Shown: in pieces, positions 14,947-23,682 of the stretch | Numbering within the stretch: position 1 is the stretch's first letter | How the letters are laid out: every line of letters begins with the position of its first letter | Assembly: GCA_021769525.1 (NCBI GenBank) | Contig: JAETSQ010000025.1 | Coordinates: forward strand, 1 to 42,001 | Length of the DNA stretch: 42,001 bases | Origin: Oscillospiraceae bacterium | GTDB lineage: Bacteria; Bacillota; Clostridia; Oscillospirales; Ruminococcaceae | Direction: 5' to 3' | The notes under the pieces: generated by a model | Databases searched by the model: none | Told to the model about the DNA's origin: nothing | What the model saw: only the letters and a program-made list of their open reading frames with translations | Made by a program: the position numbers and the translations under genes

Positions 14947-16020
14947 TTAAAACGATGTTTGCCGGGGAATGTCTTCATTGGGCACAGCAGCACCGGGGGC
15001 GCCCTGCCTCCGGAGCTGCCCGCAGGCGGCGGCGATGTCGCTCCCCAGCTCCCGCCGCACCGTGGCGTTGATCCCCAGCTCCCCCAGCCGCCGGGCAAAG
15101 CGCTCCACCGCTCCGCGGCTGCTCCGCTTTGTCTCCCGCTCCTTTACCGGGTTTACCGGGATGAGGTTCACATGGCAGTTCTGCCCCCGCAGGAGGCGGG
15201 CCAGAGCCTCCGCTTTCTGGGGGGTGTCGTTCACCCCGTCGATGAGGGCGTATTCGTAGGAGATCCTCCGGCCGGTGACGGCGAAGTATTCCCTGCACAC
15301 CTCCATCAGCTCCCCGATGGGGTACTGCCGGTTCACCGGCATGATGGCGCTGCGGGCCTCATCCTCCGGGGCGTGGAGGGAGACGGAAAGGGTCAGCCCC
15401 AGCTTTTTGTCCATCAGCTCCCGGATGCCGGGGATGAGGCCGCAGGTGCTGAGGGATACATGGCGGTACCCCAGCCGCTGCCCCTCCTCGGAGCAGAGGA
15501 TGTCCAGAAAGGTGAGGACGTTCTGGAGATTATCTAGGGGCTCCCCGATGCCCATGAGCACCAGGGAGGAGATGACCTTTCCTGTCTGCCGCTGGACCTC
15601 GTAGACCTCCCCCAGCAGCTCCCCAGGGGTGAGGTCCCGCACCAGTCCCCCCAGGGTGGAGGCGCAGAATTTGCACCCCATCCGGCACCCCACCTGGGTA
15701 GAGATGCAGAGGCTGGGCCCGTGATGGTACTCCATCCAAACCGCCTCCACGCAGTTGCCGTCCCCCAGGCCCAGGAGGTATTTCTTTGTGCCGTCCAGCC
15801 GGGATTCCAGCCGCAGCCGGGTCTCCACCGGGGCGATCTCCGCCATCCCCGCCAGCCGCTCCCGCAGGGGGGCGGGGAGGTCGGTCATCTCCCCAAAGGT
15901 CCGCACCTGCTTTTTGTGCAGCCAGCTGTAGATCTGCTTCGCCCGATATTTCGGCTCCCCCAGCTCCTGGGTCACCCACCGGGTCAGCTCCGGCAGGGGG
16001 AGGGATAAAAGATCGGTCAT
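14947..16020 (-). CDS. rlmN: 23S rRNA/tRNA adenine-C2 methyltransferase
   Basis: A radical-SAM enzyme that methylates C2 of A2503 in 23S rRNA and A37 in some tRNAs. 357 residues. The [4Fe-4S] motif is CRMGCKFC (about 119-126). SLVLMGIGEPLDNLQNV is the SAM-binding GEP motif, LSTCGLIPGI follows, and DIAAACGQL near the C-terminus holds the methyl-carrier Cys. The start ATG overlaps the rsmB stop as ATGA (4 nt). The N-terminal helical domain begins MTDLLSLPLPELTRWV. Length and motifs are normal. The gap to the phosphatase gene is 49 nt. Confidence 0.96.
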   Translation of the reverse strand: MTDLLSLPLPELTRWVTQELGEPKYRAKQIYSWLHKKQVRTFGEMTDLPAPLRERLAGMAEIAPVETRLRLESRLDGTKKYLLGLGDGNCVEAVWMEYHHGPSLCISTQVGCRMGCKFCASTLGGLVRDLTPGELLGEVYEVQRQTGKVISSLVLMGIGEPLDNLQNVLTFLDILCSEEGQRLGYRHVSLSTCGLIPGIRELMDKKLGLTLSVSLHAPEDEARSAIMPVNRQYPIGELMEVCREYFAVTGRRISYEYALIDGVNDTPQKAEALARLLRGQNCHVNLIPVNPVKERETKRSSRGAVERFARRLGELGINATVRRELGSDIAAACGQLRRQGAPGAAVPNEDIPRQTSF

Positions 16021-17315
16021 CCGTCCCCCTCCTTCCGCACCAGCACCGCCGTAAAGAATCCGTCGCAGTCCAGGCCGTCCCGGCCGTGGATCCAGGTCTT
16101 GGGCGGCTCCGCCAGGATATAGTCCCGCCGCCGGGCCAAGAGGAGCTCCACCACCGCCTCGTTCTCCGCGGGGTTCAGGGTGCAGGTGGAATAGACCATC
16201 CGCCCCCCCTTTTTCAGATAGTGTGAAGCGTTCCAAAGTATATTATACTGCATATCCGGCAGTCCGTCCAGTGAATCCAGCGGTTTGTACCGGATCTCCG
16301 GCTTCCGCCGCAGGGTCCCCAGGCCGGAGCAGGGGACATCGCAGAGCACCCGGTCGAACCGCCCCTCCAGACCGGGGTCCAAAACCAGGGCGTCCCCCGC
16401 CTGGGTGATAACGGAATTCAGCCCCAGCCGGGCGGCCCCTTCCGCCACCAGCTCCAGCCGCCGGGGGTAGAGCTCCCGCGCCAGCACCCGCCCCCGGTCC
16501 TCCATCCGCTGGGCCAGGGTGAAGGTCTTCCCCCCCGGCGCGGCGCAGAGGTCCAGCACCTCCATCCCCGGCTTGGGGTCCAGGGCGGCGGCGCACAGCT
16601 GGCTGGAGATGTCCTGGATGTGGAACAGCCCCTCCCGGAAGGCGGGGATCTCCCCCATCGGGCCGGGGTCCAAAAGGCGCAGGGCGCCCGCCACCCCCGG
16701 CACCGGCTCGCCGGCGACGCCTTCCGCCGCCAGCCGCTCCTCCAGGGCTTCGATGGTGGTCCGCACCGTGTTCACCCGCGCGAAGACCGGGGCGGGGCCC
16801 CTGGTCCCCCCCAGTATCTCCAGGGCGGTGTCGTGGCCGTAGCTTTTGCGCCACAGCTGGATGAGGGGGGCGGGGACCGAGTACTCCACCGAAAGGGCGG
16901 TGAGCTTGTCCTTGGGGGGCGGGGCGGCGCAGCTCCCCCGGACCATGGCCCGCAGCACCCCGTTCACCAGGCCCGCCGCCTTGCCCTTCCCCAGGGCCTT
17001 CACCGTCTCCACGCTCTCGCTGACGGCGGCAGAGGGGGGCACCGAGGGAAATCCGGTGAGCTGGAGGGCCCCCAGGCGCAGGGCCGCCCGCACCTCCGGC
17101 TCCAGTTTCCGCAGCGGGGTGCGGCTGTAGCGGTCCAGTACCCAGTCCAGGGCGATCTGCCGCTCCAGCACCCCGTAAAAAAGGGCAGAACAAAAAGCCC
17201 GGTCCTGGGGGGAGAGTCCCTCCCGCCGGAACCAGGGCTCCAGCACCAGGTTGGAATAGCTGCCCTCCCGCTCCACCGCCAGGAGCGCGGCGGCGGCGGT
17301 CTGTCGCGCATTCAT
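16017..17315 (-). CDS. rsmB: 16S rRNA cytosine-C5 methyltransferase
   Basis: Methylates C967 (E. coli numbering) of 16S rRNA using SAM. 432 residues. An N-terminal NusB-like RNA-binding domain (about 1-140: ARQTAAAALLAVEREGSYSN, QDRAFCSALFYGVLER) is followed by a Rossmann methyltransferase: DLCAAPGGKTFTLAQRM (SAM), DVPCSGLGTLRRKPEIRY (catalytic PCSG Cys) and YSTCTLNPAENEAVV (second Cys). Three ATGs are possible; the third (17315) has GAGAGG nine nt upstream, while the first two overlap that site. It sits between the metallopeptidase gene and rlmN, overlapping rlmN by 4 nt. Confidence 0.95.
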   Translation of the reverse strand: MNARQTAAAALLAVEREGSYSNLVLEPWFRREGLSPQDRAFCSALFYGVLERQIALDWVLDRYSRTPLRKLEPEVRAALRLGALQLTGFPSVPPSAAVSESVETVKALGKGKAAGLVNGVLRAMVRGSCAAPPPKDKLTALSVEYSVPAPLIQLWRKSYGHDTALEILGGTRGPAPVFARVNTVRTTIEALEERLAAEGVAGEPVPGVAGALRLLDPGPMGEIPAFREGLFHIQDISSQLCAAALDPKPGMEVLDLCAAPGGKTFTLAQRMEDRGRVLARELYPRRLELVAEGAARLGLNSVITQAGDALVLDPGLEGRFDRVLCDVPCSGLGTLRRKPEIRYKPLDSLDGLPDMQYNILWNASHYLKKGGRMVYSTCTLNPAENEAVVELLLARRRDYILAEPPKTWIHGRDGLDCDGFFTAVLVRKEGDG

Positions 17316-17350
17316 GGGCATCATCCTCTCGTCACAATGCCTCCCCCGCC

Positions 17351-18055
17351 TTAATCGTCCCTCCTGCGCCCCCCAACGAGGATCATCAGCCGCAGAAGCT
17401 GTGCCAGGGACTGGACCAGGGCCGCCACATAGGTGAGGGCGGCGGCGGTGAGGACGCTTTTGGCCCCCTTCATCTCCTCCCCGCTGAGGATGTCCCGGCT
17501 CTCCAGGGTGACCAGGGCCCGGCGGCTGGCGTTGAACTCCACCGGCAGGGTCACCAGTTGGAAGAAGGCCACCAGCCCGAAGAGGGCCACCCCCAGCATG
17601 GCCAGCCCGGAGAAGTTCAGCATCAGCCCCAGGAGCACCAGGGGGATGGAGAGGGTGGAGCCGATGTTGGTCACCGAGACGATGGCGCTGCGCAGCTTCA
17701 TGGGGGCGTAGCCCTCCGCGTGCTGCACCGCGTGGCCCACCTCGTGGGCCGCCACCCCGATGGCGGCGATGGAGGAGCTGCCGTACACCGAATCGGAAAG
17801 GCGCACCACCCGCTCCCTGGGGTCGTAGTGGTCGGTGAGGGAGCCGCTGATCCGCCGGATGGGCACATCCCGCAGGCCGTTCTGGTCCAGGATGAACCGG
17901 GCCGCCTGGTCGGCGGTGATGCCCCGCCCCGCCCGCACCTTGGAGTACCGGGCGTAGGTGGACTGTACCCGCATCTGGGCCCAGAGCCCCAGCAGGATGG
18001 CGGGCAGCACCAGAACGATATAGGTCATATCAAAACCGTAGTAATAACCGAACAT
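17351..18055 (-). CDS. YugP-like membrane zinc metallopeptidase
   Basis: A 234-residue integral-membrane peptidase of the neutral zinc metallopeptidase (YugP) family; its substrates are unknown. An N-terminal helix (MTYIVLVLPAILLGLWAQM) leads into a soluble catalytic part with the zinc motif AAHEVGHAVQH (HExxH, about residues 105-115), then hydrophobic segments (about 135-180) and a C-terminal helix. ATG 18055 has CAAGGAGGA eight nt upstream; a longer frame to 18292 would run through a palindromic repeat. A -10 TATAAT on the minus strand (18085-18080) lies upstream with no clear -35, so a local promoter is possible. It lies in the fmt-rsmB interval, a common clostridial arrangement. Confidence 0.9.
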   Translation of the reverse strand: MFGYYYGFDMTYIVLVLPAILLGLWAQMRVQSTYARYSKVRAGRGITADQAARFILDQNGLRDVPIRRISGSLTDHYDPRERVVRLSDSVYGSSSIAAIGVAAHEVGHAVQHAEGYAPMKLRSAIVSVTNIGSTLSIPLVLLGLMLNFSGLAMLGVALFGLVAFFQLVTLPVEFNASRRALVTLESRDILSGEEMKGAKSVLTAAALTYVAALVQSLAQLLRLMILVGGRRRDD

Positions 18056-18226
18056 ATTGATTCCTCCTTGCTGCCCCTTATTATAACCTCCATTTATGAT
18101 TTCCCTGTGAACAGGCTGTAGATTTTCTTTTCTTTCTGCCCGCAGGGACCGAACCTTTTCAGGGAATATCCAGAGCTTTCGGTTTCTTCGCTTCGTTATC
18201 AAAGAGTTTGGCCGTTCTTCTTTTCG

Positions 18227-18260
18227 CTTCCTTTTCTTCTTTCGCAAGAAGAAAAGGAAG
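18227..18260. repeat. T-rich/A-rich long-arm hairpin repeat (copy 4)
   Basis: Perfect 15-bp arms, 18227-18241 with 18246-18260, loop TCGC, preceded by GGCCGTTCTTCTTTTCG. The fifth base pair is C-G here (CTTCC/GGAAG) instead of the T-A of other copies, a compensated change. It lies 37 nt downstream of the fmt stop on the minus strand. Confidence 0.85.
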
Positions 18261-18297
18261 GCGGGGCCGGGCGGCAGCCCGGATCGGCCCATAAGGA

Positions 18298-19236
18298 TCA
18301 GCCCAGCAGCTCGCCGGAAAGCCGGGCCCCCGCCAGATAGGTGGCCCCGGCCATCGCCTTCTTCCCCTCCAGCTGTACCTCGGTGAGGACGAGGGAGCCC
18401 TGGCCGCAGGCCACCACAAATTCATCTCCGGGGCGGGACAAAACCTCCCCCGGCTTCCCCTGGCTCCCCAGCCGCTCCGCTACCACGCTGCGCAGCACCT
18501 TCAGCCGCTTTCCCCCCACGGTGGTCCAGGCGCAGGGCCAGGGGTTGAGGCCCCGGATGAGGTTGTGGAGCTCCCCCGCCGTCCGGGTAAAGTCCAGCTC
18601 CCCCATGGATTTTTCCAGCATGGGGGCCAGGGTCATCTTTTGGTGGTCCTGGGGGGTACGGGGCACCTCCGCCCCCTGGGCAAAGAGCTTCAGGGTCCGG
18701 GAGAGGCACTCCGCCCCCAGAGGGGCCAGACGCTTATACAGTTCCCCGCTGGTCTCGTTTTCCCACACCGGGGTGGTGAGGGTGAGGATGGTATCCCCGG
18801 CGTCCAGCTCCTCCGCCATGAACATGGTGGTCACCCCGGCGGTGTCGTCCCCGTTGAGCACCGTCCACTGGATGGGGGCGGCCCCCCGGTACTTGGGCAG
18901 GATGCTGCCGTGGACGTTGACGCACCCCAGCCGGGGGCAGTCTAAAATATCTTTTGGCAGGATGCGCCCGTAGGCCACCACCACGATGAGGTCCGGGGCC
19001 AGGCTCCGCAGCAGCTCCAGGGCGGTCCCGTCCCGGAGCTTTGCCGGCTGGTAGACCGGGATGCCCCGCTCCTGGGCCAGCTGCTTCACCGGGGGCGGGG
19101 TGAGGACCTGGTGCCGCCCCACCGGCTTATCCGGCTGGGTAAAGACCCCGGAGACGGTGTACCCGTCCTCCAGGATGCGGGCAAGGCAGGGGACAGCAAA
19201 GTCCGGCGTCCCCATAAAGACGATGTTCAGCGCCAT
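18298..19236 (-). CDS. fmt: methionyl-tRNA formyltransferase
   Basis: Formylates Met on the initiator tRNA with 10-formyl-tetrahydrofolate. 312 residues, standard length. The start is MALNIVFMGTPDFAVPCLA. The catalytic/folate loop is NVHGSILPKYRGAAPIQWTV (residues about 105-124, with catalytic Asn and His), then GDDTAGVTTMFM with the essential Asp. The C-terminal OB fold carries LRGLNPWPCAWT. The ribosome-binding site is GGGAGGG. The gene lies 3 nt after def, the usual def-fmt pair. The substrate tRNA gene is also in this window at 41808. Confidence 0.97.
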   Translation of the reverse strand: MALNIVFMGTPDFAVPCLARILEDGYTVSGVFTQPDKPVGRHQVLTPPPVKQLAQERGIPVYQPAKLRDGTALELLRSLAPDLIVVVAYGRILPKDILDCPRLGCVNVHGSILPKYRGAAPIQWTVLNGDDTAGVTTMFMAEELDAGDTILTLTTPVWENETSGELYKRLAPLGAECLSRTLKLFAQGAEVPRTPQDHQKMTLAPMLEKSMGELDFTRTAGELHNLIRGLNPWPCAWTTVGGKRLKVLRSVVAERLGSQGKPGEVLSRPGDEFVVACGQGSLVLTEVQLEGKKAMAGATYLAGARLSGELLG

Positions 19237-19239
19237 TTT

Positions 19240-19734
19240 TTATCCCTCCCCGGCCGTCATGGCCTCCAGCTCCTCCTCGCTCACCGGGGTGAAGGTGGGG
19301 TCCTCCTTGAAGGCGTGGCCGTCCAGATGCCCGTACTCATGGACCATGGCCTGGGCCATCAGGCCCTCTCCCACCCGCTCAAACCAGCGGCCCCGGCGGT
19401 CCTGGGCCCGGATCTTCACATGGTCGGGCCGGGTCACCATCCCCCACTGGCCGGGGAAGGAGAGGCAGCCCTCCAGCACCCGCTGGCTGCCGCTCTGCTC
19501 CAGGATCTCCGGGTTGACGAACTCGATGACCCCGTTTTCGTCCCCCACGTCGATGATGAACACCCGGCGGAGCGCCCCCACCTGGACACCCGCCAGGCCC
19601 ACGCCGTTCTGCTGGGCCAGGGTATCCCCCATATCGTCCAGCAGGTCCCAAAGGCGCCGGTCGAACTTCTCCACCACCCGGCTCTTTTTACGGAGGATGT
19701 CGTCCCCCTCGGTCCTCACGTTTCGTATCGCCAT
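19240..19734 (-). CDS. def: peptide deformylase
   Basis: Removes the formyl group from new proteins; a metal enzyme. 164 residues. The three family motifs are GVGLAGVQVG (motif 1; the second Ala of the usual GxGLAAxQ is Gly), EGCLSFPG (motif 2, metal Cys) and VHEYGHLDGHAF (motif 3, HExxHxD; the residue usually Asp/Glu before the second His is Gly). These swaps are compatible with activity. ATG 19734 follows AAGGAGGAAACAGAGAA. The next gene is fmt. Confidence 0.95.
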   Translation of the reverse strand: MAIRNVRTEGDDILRKKSRVVEKFDRRLWDLLDDMGDTLAQQNGVGLAGVQVGALRRVFIIDVGDENGVIEFVNPEILEQSGSQRVLEGCLSFPGQWGMVTRPDHVKIRAQDRRGRWFERVGEGLMAQAMVHEYGHLDGHAFKEDPTFTPVSEEELEAMTAGEG

Positions 19735-19820
19735 TTCTCTGTTTCCTCCTTGTTTTTCGCAGGTTTCTGTATATAAAGCAGGTAGTTTTGCAAATTTTCT
19801 TTTTGCAAAGAGGCGCCCTC

Positions 19821-22256
19821 CTAAAACCCCGAATCATAGTGGGGGTCGATAAACACCCCCACCCCGCGGGGAGCCTCCCTCCCGGCGGTCTCCAAAAGCC
19901 CGGAAAAAAGCTCCCGGCTCCGGGGGCTGCGCACCGTCTTGACGAGGATCTTGTACCGGTAGCGCCCCGCCACCCGGAACACCGCCCCCTGGGAAAGCCC
20001 CAGCAGGCGCACCGGCAGGTCGGGAAAATCCTCCCGGAGGCGCTTTTTCAGCAGCTCCAGCACACCCTTGGCGGCCTTCTCGGTCTCCTCCAGCCCCTCC
20101 CCGGTGATCCCCACGCAGTAGAGCCTGCAAAAGGGCGGGTAGAGGTGGAATTTCCGGCTCTGGATCTCCTCCCGGTAGAAGTCCGGGTAGTTCTGGCTGG
20201 CGGCGGCCAGGAGGATGGGATTCTCCGGGGTATAGGTCTGGATGAAGGCCCGCCCCGGCTTCCCCGCCCGGCCGCACCGCCCCACCACCTGGGTCACCAG
20301 GGAGAAGGTGCGCTCGTAGCTCCGAAAGTCCTCGCTGTAGAGCATCTGATCCACCGTCAGCACCCCCACCAGGGTCACGTTGGGGAAGTCCAGCCCCTTG
20401 GCAACCATCTGGGTCCCCACCATGATGTCGTACTCCCCGGCCCGGAACTGCCCCAGCAGCCGCTCGTGGGAGTCCCGGCGCATGGTGGTGTCCATGTCCA
20501 TCCGCAGGATGCGGGCTTCGGGCCACCGCTCCCGCAGCACCTCCTCCACCCGCTGGGTGCCCAGGCCGGTGTACTTCATAAATTCGCTCCCGCAGGCGGG
20601 GCAGCTTTCCGGCACCGGGGCGCTGTAGCCGCAGTAGTGGCACATCAGGCGGTGGTTGGCGCTGTGGTACTTCATGGTGATGGAGCAGTTGGGGCACTCC
20701 ACCGTGGTGTGGCAGGAGGCGCACTTCACCTGGGTGGAATATCCCCGCCGGTTCATCAGCAGGATGGTCTGCTCCCCGCTTTGGAGGTTCTGGTGGATCT
20801 CCTGGCACAGCTCCTGGGAGAGGCCCTCCGCCGGGATCTCCTGGCTCTGCATATCCAGGATGGTGACGCTGGGGAGCCGGGCCGGGCCGTACCGCCCGGA
20901 GAGCTCCACCAGGGTGTACTCCCCCTTCTTCCCCCGGTAATAGCTCTCCACCGAGGGGGTGGCGGAGCAGAGGAGGGTCATCCCCCCCCGGAGCTTCATC
21001 CGCGCGCGGGCGGCCTCTCTGGCATCGAAGCGGGGGGCGCTCTCCGACTGGTAGGTGTGCTCCTGCTCCTCATCGATGACCATGAGCCCCAGCCGGGGCA
21101 GGGGGGCAAAGACCGCCGACCGGGTCCCCACCACCACGTCCACCAGCCCGCGCCTGGCCCGCTTCCATTCATCCAGCCGCTGGCTCATGGAAAGGCCGCT
21201 GTGGAGCACCGCCACCCGGCTGCCGTAGTAGCTGTGGAACCTGCGGATGGTCTGGGGGGTGAGGGAGATCTCCGGCACCAGGACGATGGCCTGCCGCCCG
21301 TCCTCCAGGGCCCGGTCGATGAGCTTCATAAAGACCTGGGTCTTGCCGCTCCCCGTCACCCCAAAGAGCAGGGCGGTGGAGCCGTCCCGGCGGCGGTAGA
21401 CCGCCCCCAGCCGCTCCTCCGCCTCCCCTTGGGCCGGGGAAAGAAGGATCTCCTCCCGCCCCCCGGTGCGGTCGGCCTCCCGGTAGGGGTCCCGGTAGGT
21501 CTCCTCCAGGTAGTATTCCCCGCCGCCGGAGCGGACGAAGTTATCCACCACCCCCTTGGTGACCCCGGCGAAGTAGCACACCTCCTTTACCGAGGCACAG
21601 CCCACCTTTTGCAGCAGCTCCAAAACAGACTGCTGCTTGGGGGTGAGGAAGGCGCTCTCCCAGTCCGGGGACAGGCGCACCATCTGGAGCTTCTGGTCCT
21701 TCACCCGGCGCTTCAGGAGGTCCTGCCGGAGGATGAGCCCCCGCTCCTCCAGGACCCGGAGGGCCAGGTGGTCCCGGACGAGGCCCAGGTCCTCCAGCAG
21801 CTCCCCCTCCGGCGCGGGGGTTTTCCGAGAGCGCAGGTAATTTAGTATCTGCTCCTCCTCCGGGGTGGATGCCTCCCCCTCCGCCCCCCGGCAGAGGGAC
21901 CAGGCGACCTGGGGCTTCATCCCGTAGCCCCCCGGCAGCAGCACTTTCAACCCCTCGAACCAGGTGCAGAAGGTCTCCGCCTTTAGCCACCGCAGCAGCC
22001 GCAGCATCTCCCCGTCCAGCACCGGCTCCGGGTCGGCGGCAGCGGCCACCTCCTTCACCCCGGCGGGGAGCTCCTCCTCCGGAACCTCCGCCGTCTCCAG
22101 CACCAGCCCCAGCCGCTTGGGGGCCTTTCCACGGCCGAAGGGCACCGTCACCCGCTGCCCTGGAGCCAGCTCCATCCCCGGCGGCACCCGGTAGTCGTAG
22201 AGCTTATCAAAGTGGTAGGCGGCGTTTTCCACCGCGACCTTCGCCACAAGCGCCAA
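19821..22256 (-). CDS. priA: primosomal protein N', replication-restart helicase
   Basis: A superfamily 2 3'-to-5' helicase that reloads DnaB at stalled forks. 811 residues. N-terminal DNA-binding part (VAVENAAYHFDKLYDYRVP), then Walker A GVTGSGKTQVF, Walker B DEEQEHTYQ, SATPSVESYY (motif III), zinc-binding cysteines CASCHTTVECPNC and CHYCGYSAPVPESCPACG, then TDQVVGRCGRAGKPG-type motif VI (TQVVGRCGRAGKPGRAFIQT). I chose TTG 22256: GGGGAGG lies seven nt upstream and family proteins start at this point. The frame opening at 22346 would overlap rpoZ. No coaBC precedes it, unlike in Bacillus. Confidence 0.95.
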   Translation of the reverse strand: MALVAKVAVENAAYHFDKLYDYRVPPGMELAPGQRVTVPFGRGKAPKRLGLVLETAEVPEEELPAGVKEVAAAADPEPVLDGEMLRLLRWLKAETFCTWFEGLKVLLPGGYGMKPQVAWSLCRGAEGEASTPEEEQILNYLRSRKTPAPEGELLEDLGLVRDHLALRVLEERGLILRQDLLKRRVKDQKLQMVRLSPDWESAFLTPKQQSVLELLQKVGCASVKEVCYFAGVTKGVVDNFVRSGGGEYYLEETYRDPYREADRTGGREEILLSPAQGEAEERLGAVYRRRDGSTALLFGVTGSGKTQVFMKLIDRALEDGRQAIVLVPEISLTPQTIRRFHSYYGSRVAVLHSGLSMSQRLDEWKRARRGLVDVVVGTRSAVFAPLPRLGLMVIDEEQEHTYQSESAPRFDAREAARARMKLRGGMTLLCSATPSVESYYRGKKGEYTLVELSGRYGPARLPSVTILDMQSQEIPAEGLSQELCQEIHQNLQSGEQTILLMNRRGYSTQVKCASCHTTVECPNCSITMKYHSANHRLMCHYCGYSAPVPESCPACGSEFMKYTGLGTQRVEEVLRERWPEARILRMDMDTTMRRDSHERLLGQFRAGEYDIMVGTQMVAKGLDFPNVTLVGVLTVDQMLYSEDFRSYERTFSLVTQVVGRCGRAGKPGRAFIQTYTPENPILLAAASQNYPDFYREEIQSRKFHLYPPFCRLYCVGITGEGLEETEKAAKGVLELLKKRLREDFPDLPVRLLGLSQGAVFRVAGRYRYKILVKTVRSPRSRELFSGLLETAGREAPRGVGVFIDPHYDSGF

Positions 22257-22302
22257 TCCGCCGCCTCCCCTCTCCTTTTGCCTTTCGGACCGAGCCGGGC
22301 GG

Positions 22303-22566
22303 TCAGCCCTCTTCGGGGGCCTCCCGGCCGGACTCCTCCGCGGCATGGAGGCCCACCGGCCCCTCGATGCTCACGTCCATATCGGAGAGCTTCTCCTCCC
22401 CGCTGGCAAAGAGCTGTACCGCCATGGTCACCGGCTTTTCCTCCAGGCAGAGGTGTTCTTCCTCCGCGTCGGCAGCGATCTCCCTGGCCTTGCGGGCCAC
22501 CGCCACCACAAATTCATAGTAGCTTTCGCCGGGTTTCAGGATCTGGGACATAGATGGTCTGAGCAT
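22303..22566 (-). CDS. rpoZ: DNA-directed RNA polymerase omega subunit
   Basis: A small subunit that helps beta' fold and join the core enzyme. 87 residues. MLRPSMSQILKPGESYYEFV is the typical Gram-positive omega start, followed by VAVARKAREIA (the conserved VxxxAKRARxL helix). The C-terminal 40 residues are acidic. Of three ATGs, 22566 has AAAGGAG at the best distance (about 10 nt); 22575 is too close to it. It lies between gmk and priA. Confidence 0.92.
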   Translation of the reverse strand: MLRPSMSQILKPGESYYEFVVAVARKAREIAADAEEEHLCLEEKPVTMAVQLFASGEEKLSDMDVSIEGPVGLHAAEESGREAPEEG

Positions 22567-22603
22567 ATTTCTCATTCTCCTTTTTAGATTTCTTGCTTTT
22601 TTG

Positions 22604-22642
22604 CGGTCTCAAAAATATCCCACCGGGATGTTTTTGATGGAC
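22604..22642. repeat. ggtct-hairpin repeat (copy 2)
   Basis: Hairpin CAAAAATATCCC..GGGATGTTTTTG with flanks GGTCT and GATGGAC, the partner of 9684-9722. It lies between gmk and rpoZ on the transcribed minus strand, 38 nt upstream of rpoZ, and has a T-run after the stem that may attenuate transcription. Confidence 0.75.
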
Positions 22643-22750
22643 AGCCCGCGCGGCCCTCCGATACCGGCCCGTCGGGGCCAAGATTTTTTAGCCTAAGTCT
22701 CCAGGCAGCCGCTTGCGCCCCTTGCTCAGGTGAGGCCGTAGGCCGTGTAG

Positions 22751-22773
22751 GGCGAAAACCGGACGAAGTCCGG
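22751..22773 (-). terminator. hairpin directly after the gmk stop, repeat-type terminator
   Basis: On the minus strand CCGGAC-ttc-GTCCGG is followed by TTTTCGCC, directly after the gmk stop codon. The same 22-nt stretch, with one change, ends the reading frame of the gene at 36234-37193. It is either a weak intrinsic terminator or another REP-like unit. Confidence 0.5.
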
Positions 22774-23379
22774 TCAGCCCAAAAAGCCCTCCAAAAGTTC
22801 CCGGTTCCGGGCAGGGGTGCACTTGGCCGCCCCGATGATCTCCCCCAGCTTTTGGGCGGCCTCCTCCACCCGGTCGTTCACCAGGAGGTAGTCGTACCGG
22901 GGGGCCAGGGCGATCTCCCGGCGGGCGGCGGCCAAACGCCCGGCGATCTGCTCCGGGGTCTCGGTGCCCCGGCCGGTGAGGCGCCGCTCCAGCTCCCCGA
23001 AGGAGGGAGGCAGCACAAAGACCAGCAGGGCCTCCGGAAACCGCTCCCGCACCTGCATGGCCCCCTCCACCTCGATCTCCAGCACCACATCCCGGCCTTT
23101 TTCCAGGGCCTCCCGGATGGGGCCGGCGGGGGAGCCGTAGTAGTTGCCGTTATATTGGGTGTACTCCAGCACCTCCCCCTGGGCGATCATCTCCTCAAAG
23201 CGCTCCCGGCTGACAAAGTGGTAGTTCACCCCGTCCGCCTCGCCGGGCCGGGGGGCGCGGGTGGTGGCGGAAACGGAGAAGGCCGCCTCCGGGTGGGCGG
23301 CGAAGTACCGGGCCAGGACGGTGCCCTTCCCGGAGCCGGAGGGTCCGGAAAAGACCACCAAAATACCGCTGTCATTCAT
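22774..23379 (-). CDS. gmk: guanylate kinase
   Basis: Phosphorylates GMP to GDP with ATP. 201 residues, usual length. P-loop [15 protein letters not shown] at residues about 9-23; the GMP-binding part [20 protein letters not shown] follows at about 36-55; [13 protein letters not shown] and [15 protein letters not shown] (Walker B region) are canonical. The LID region holds [21 protein letters not shown] 23379 overlaps the remA 3' end by 8 nt. Part of the remA-gmk-rpoZ block. Confidence 0.97.
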   Translation of the reverse strand: MNDSGILVVFSGPSGSGKGTVLARYFAAHPEAAFSVSATTRAPRPGEADGVNYHFVSRERFEEMIAQGEVLEYTQYNGNYYGSPAGPIREALEKGRDVVLEIEVEGAMQVRERFPEALLVFVLPPSFGELERRLTGRGTETPEQIAGRLAAARREIALAPRYDYLLVNDRVEEAAQKLGEIIGAAKCTPARNRELLEGFLG

Positions 23380-23638
23380 CCTCCAGCTCCTCCGCTTCTT
23401 CCTCATAGTCCACCACGCGGTTGGCCACCGTTTCCGGCTGGACCGCCGAGAGGATGATGTGGTCCGAATCGGTGATGATGACCGCGCGGGTCCGGCGGCC
23501 GTAGGTGGCATCGATGAGGGTGCCGCTTTCCCTGGCGTCCTGGATCACCCGCTTGATGGGGGCGGATTCCGGGCTGACGATGGCCACCAAACGGCTGGCC
23601 GAGACCATGTTCCCAAAGCCGATGTTGATGAGCTTCAT
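23372..23638 (-). CDS. remA: RemA/DUF370 family DNA-binding regulator
   Basis: An 88-residue protein of the RemA family; in Bacillus subtilis RemA activates matrix and osmoprotection operons as a DNA-binding oligomer. The whole length is recognisable: [60 protein letters not shown]. The C-terminus has an acidic tail ([10 protein letters not shown]). ATG 23638 follows AAAGGAGCA. It overlaps gmk by 8 nt, as in other Firmicutes. The target genes here are unknown. Confidence 0.93.
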   Translation of the reverse strand: MKLINIGFGNMVSASRLVAIVSPESAPIKRVIQDARESGTLIDATYGRRTRAVIITDSDHIILSAVQPETVANRVVDYEEEAEELEDE

Positions 23639-23682
23639 GGGTCTGCTCCTTTCTTTATGATTTTATCACATACAGGGACCGG

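Noticed and set aside
19735-19820. Candidate hairpin TTTGCAAA...TTTGCAAAG between priA and def
   Set aside because: Arms are short and do not match the long-arm repeat family; the interval is simply the def ribosome-binding region and a short spacer.
22640-22750. A possible small RNA between gmk and rpoZ
   Set aside because: Several short GC hairpins are present but no promoter, conserved core or terminator that would separate it from repeat debris.
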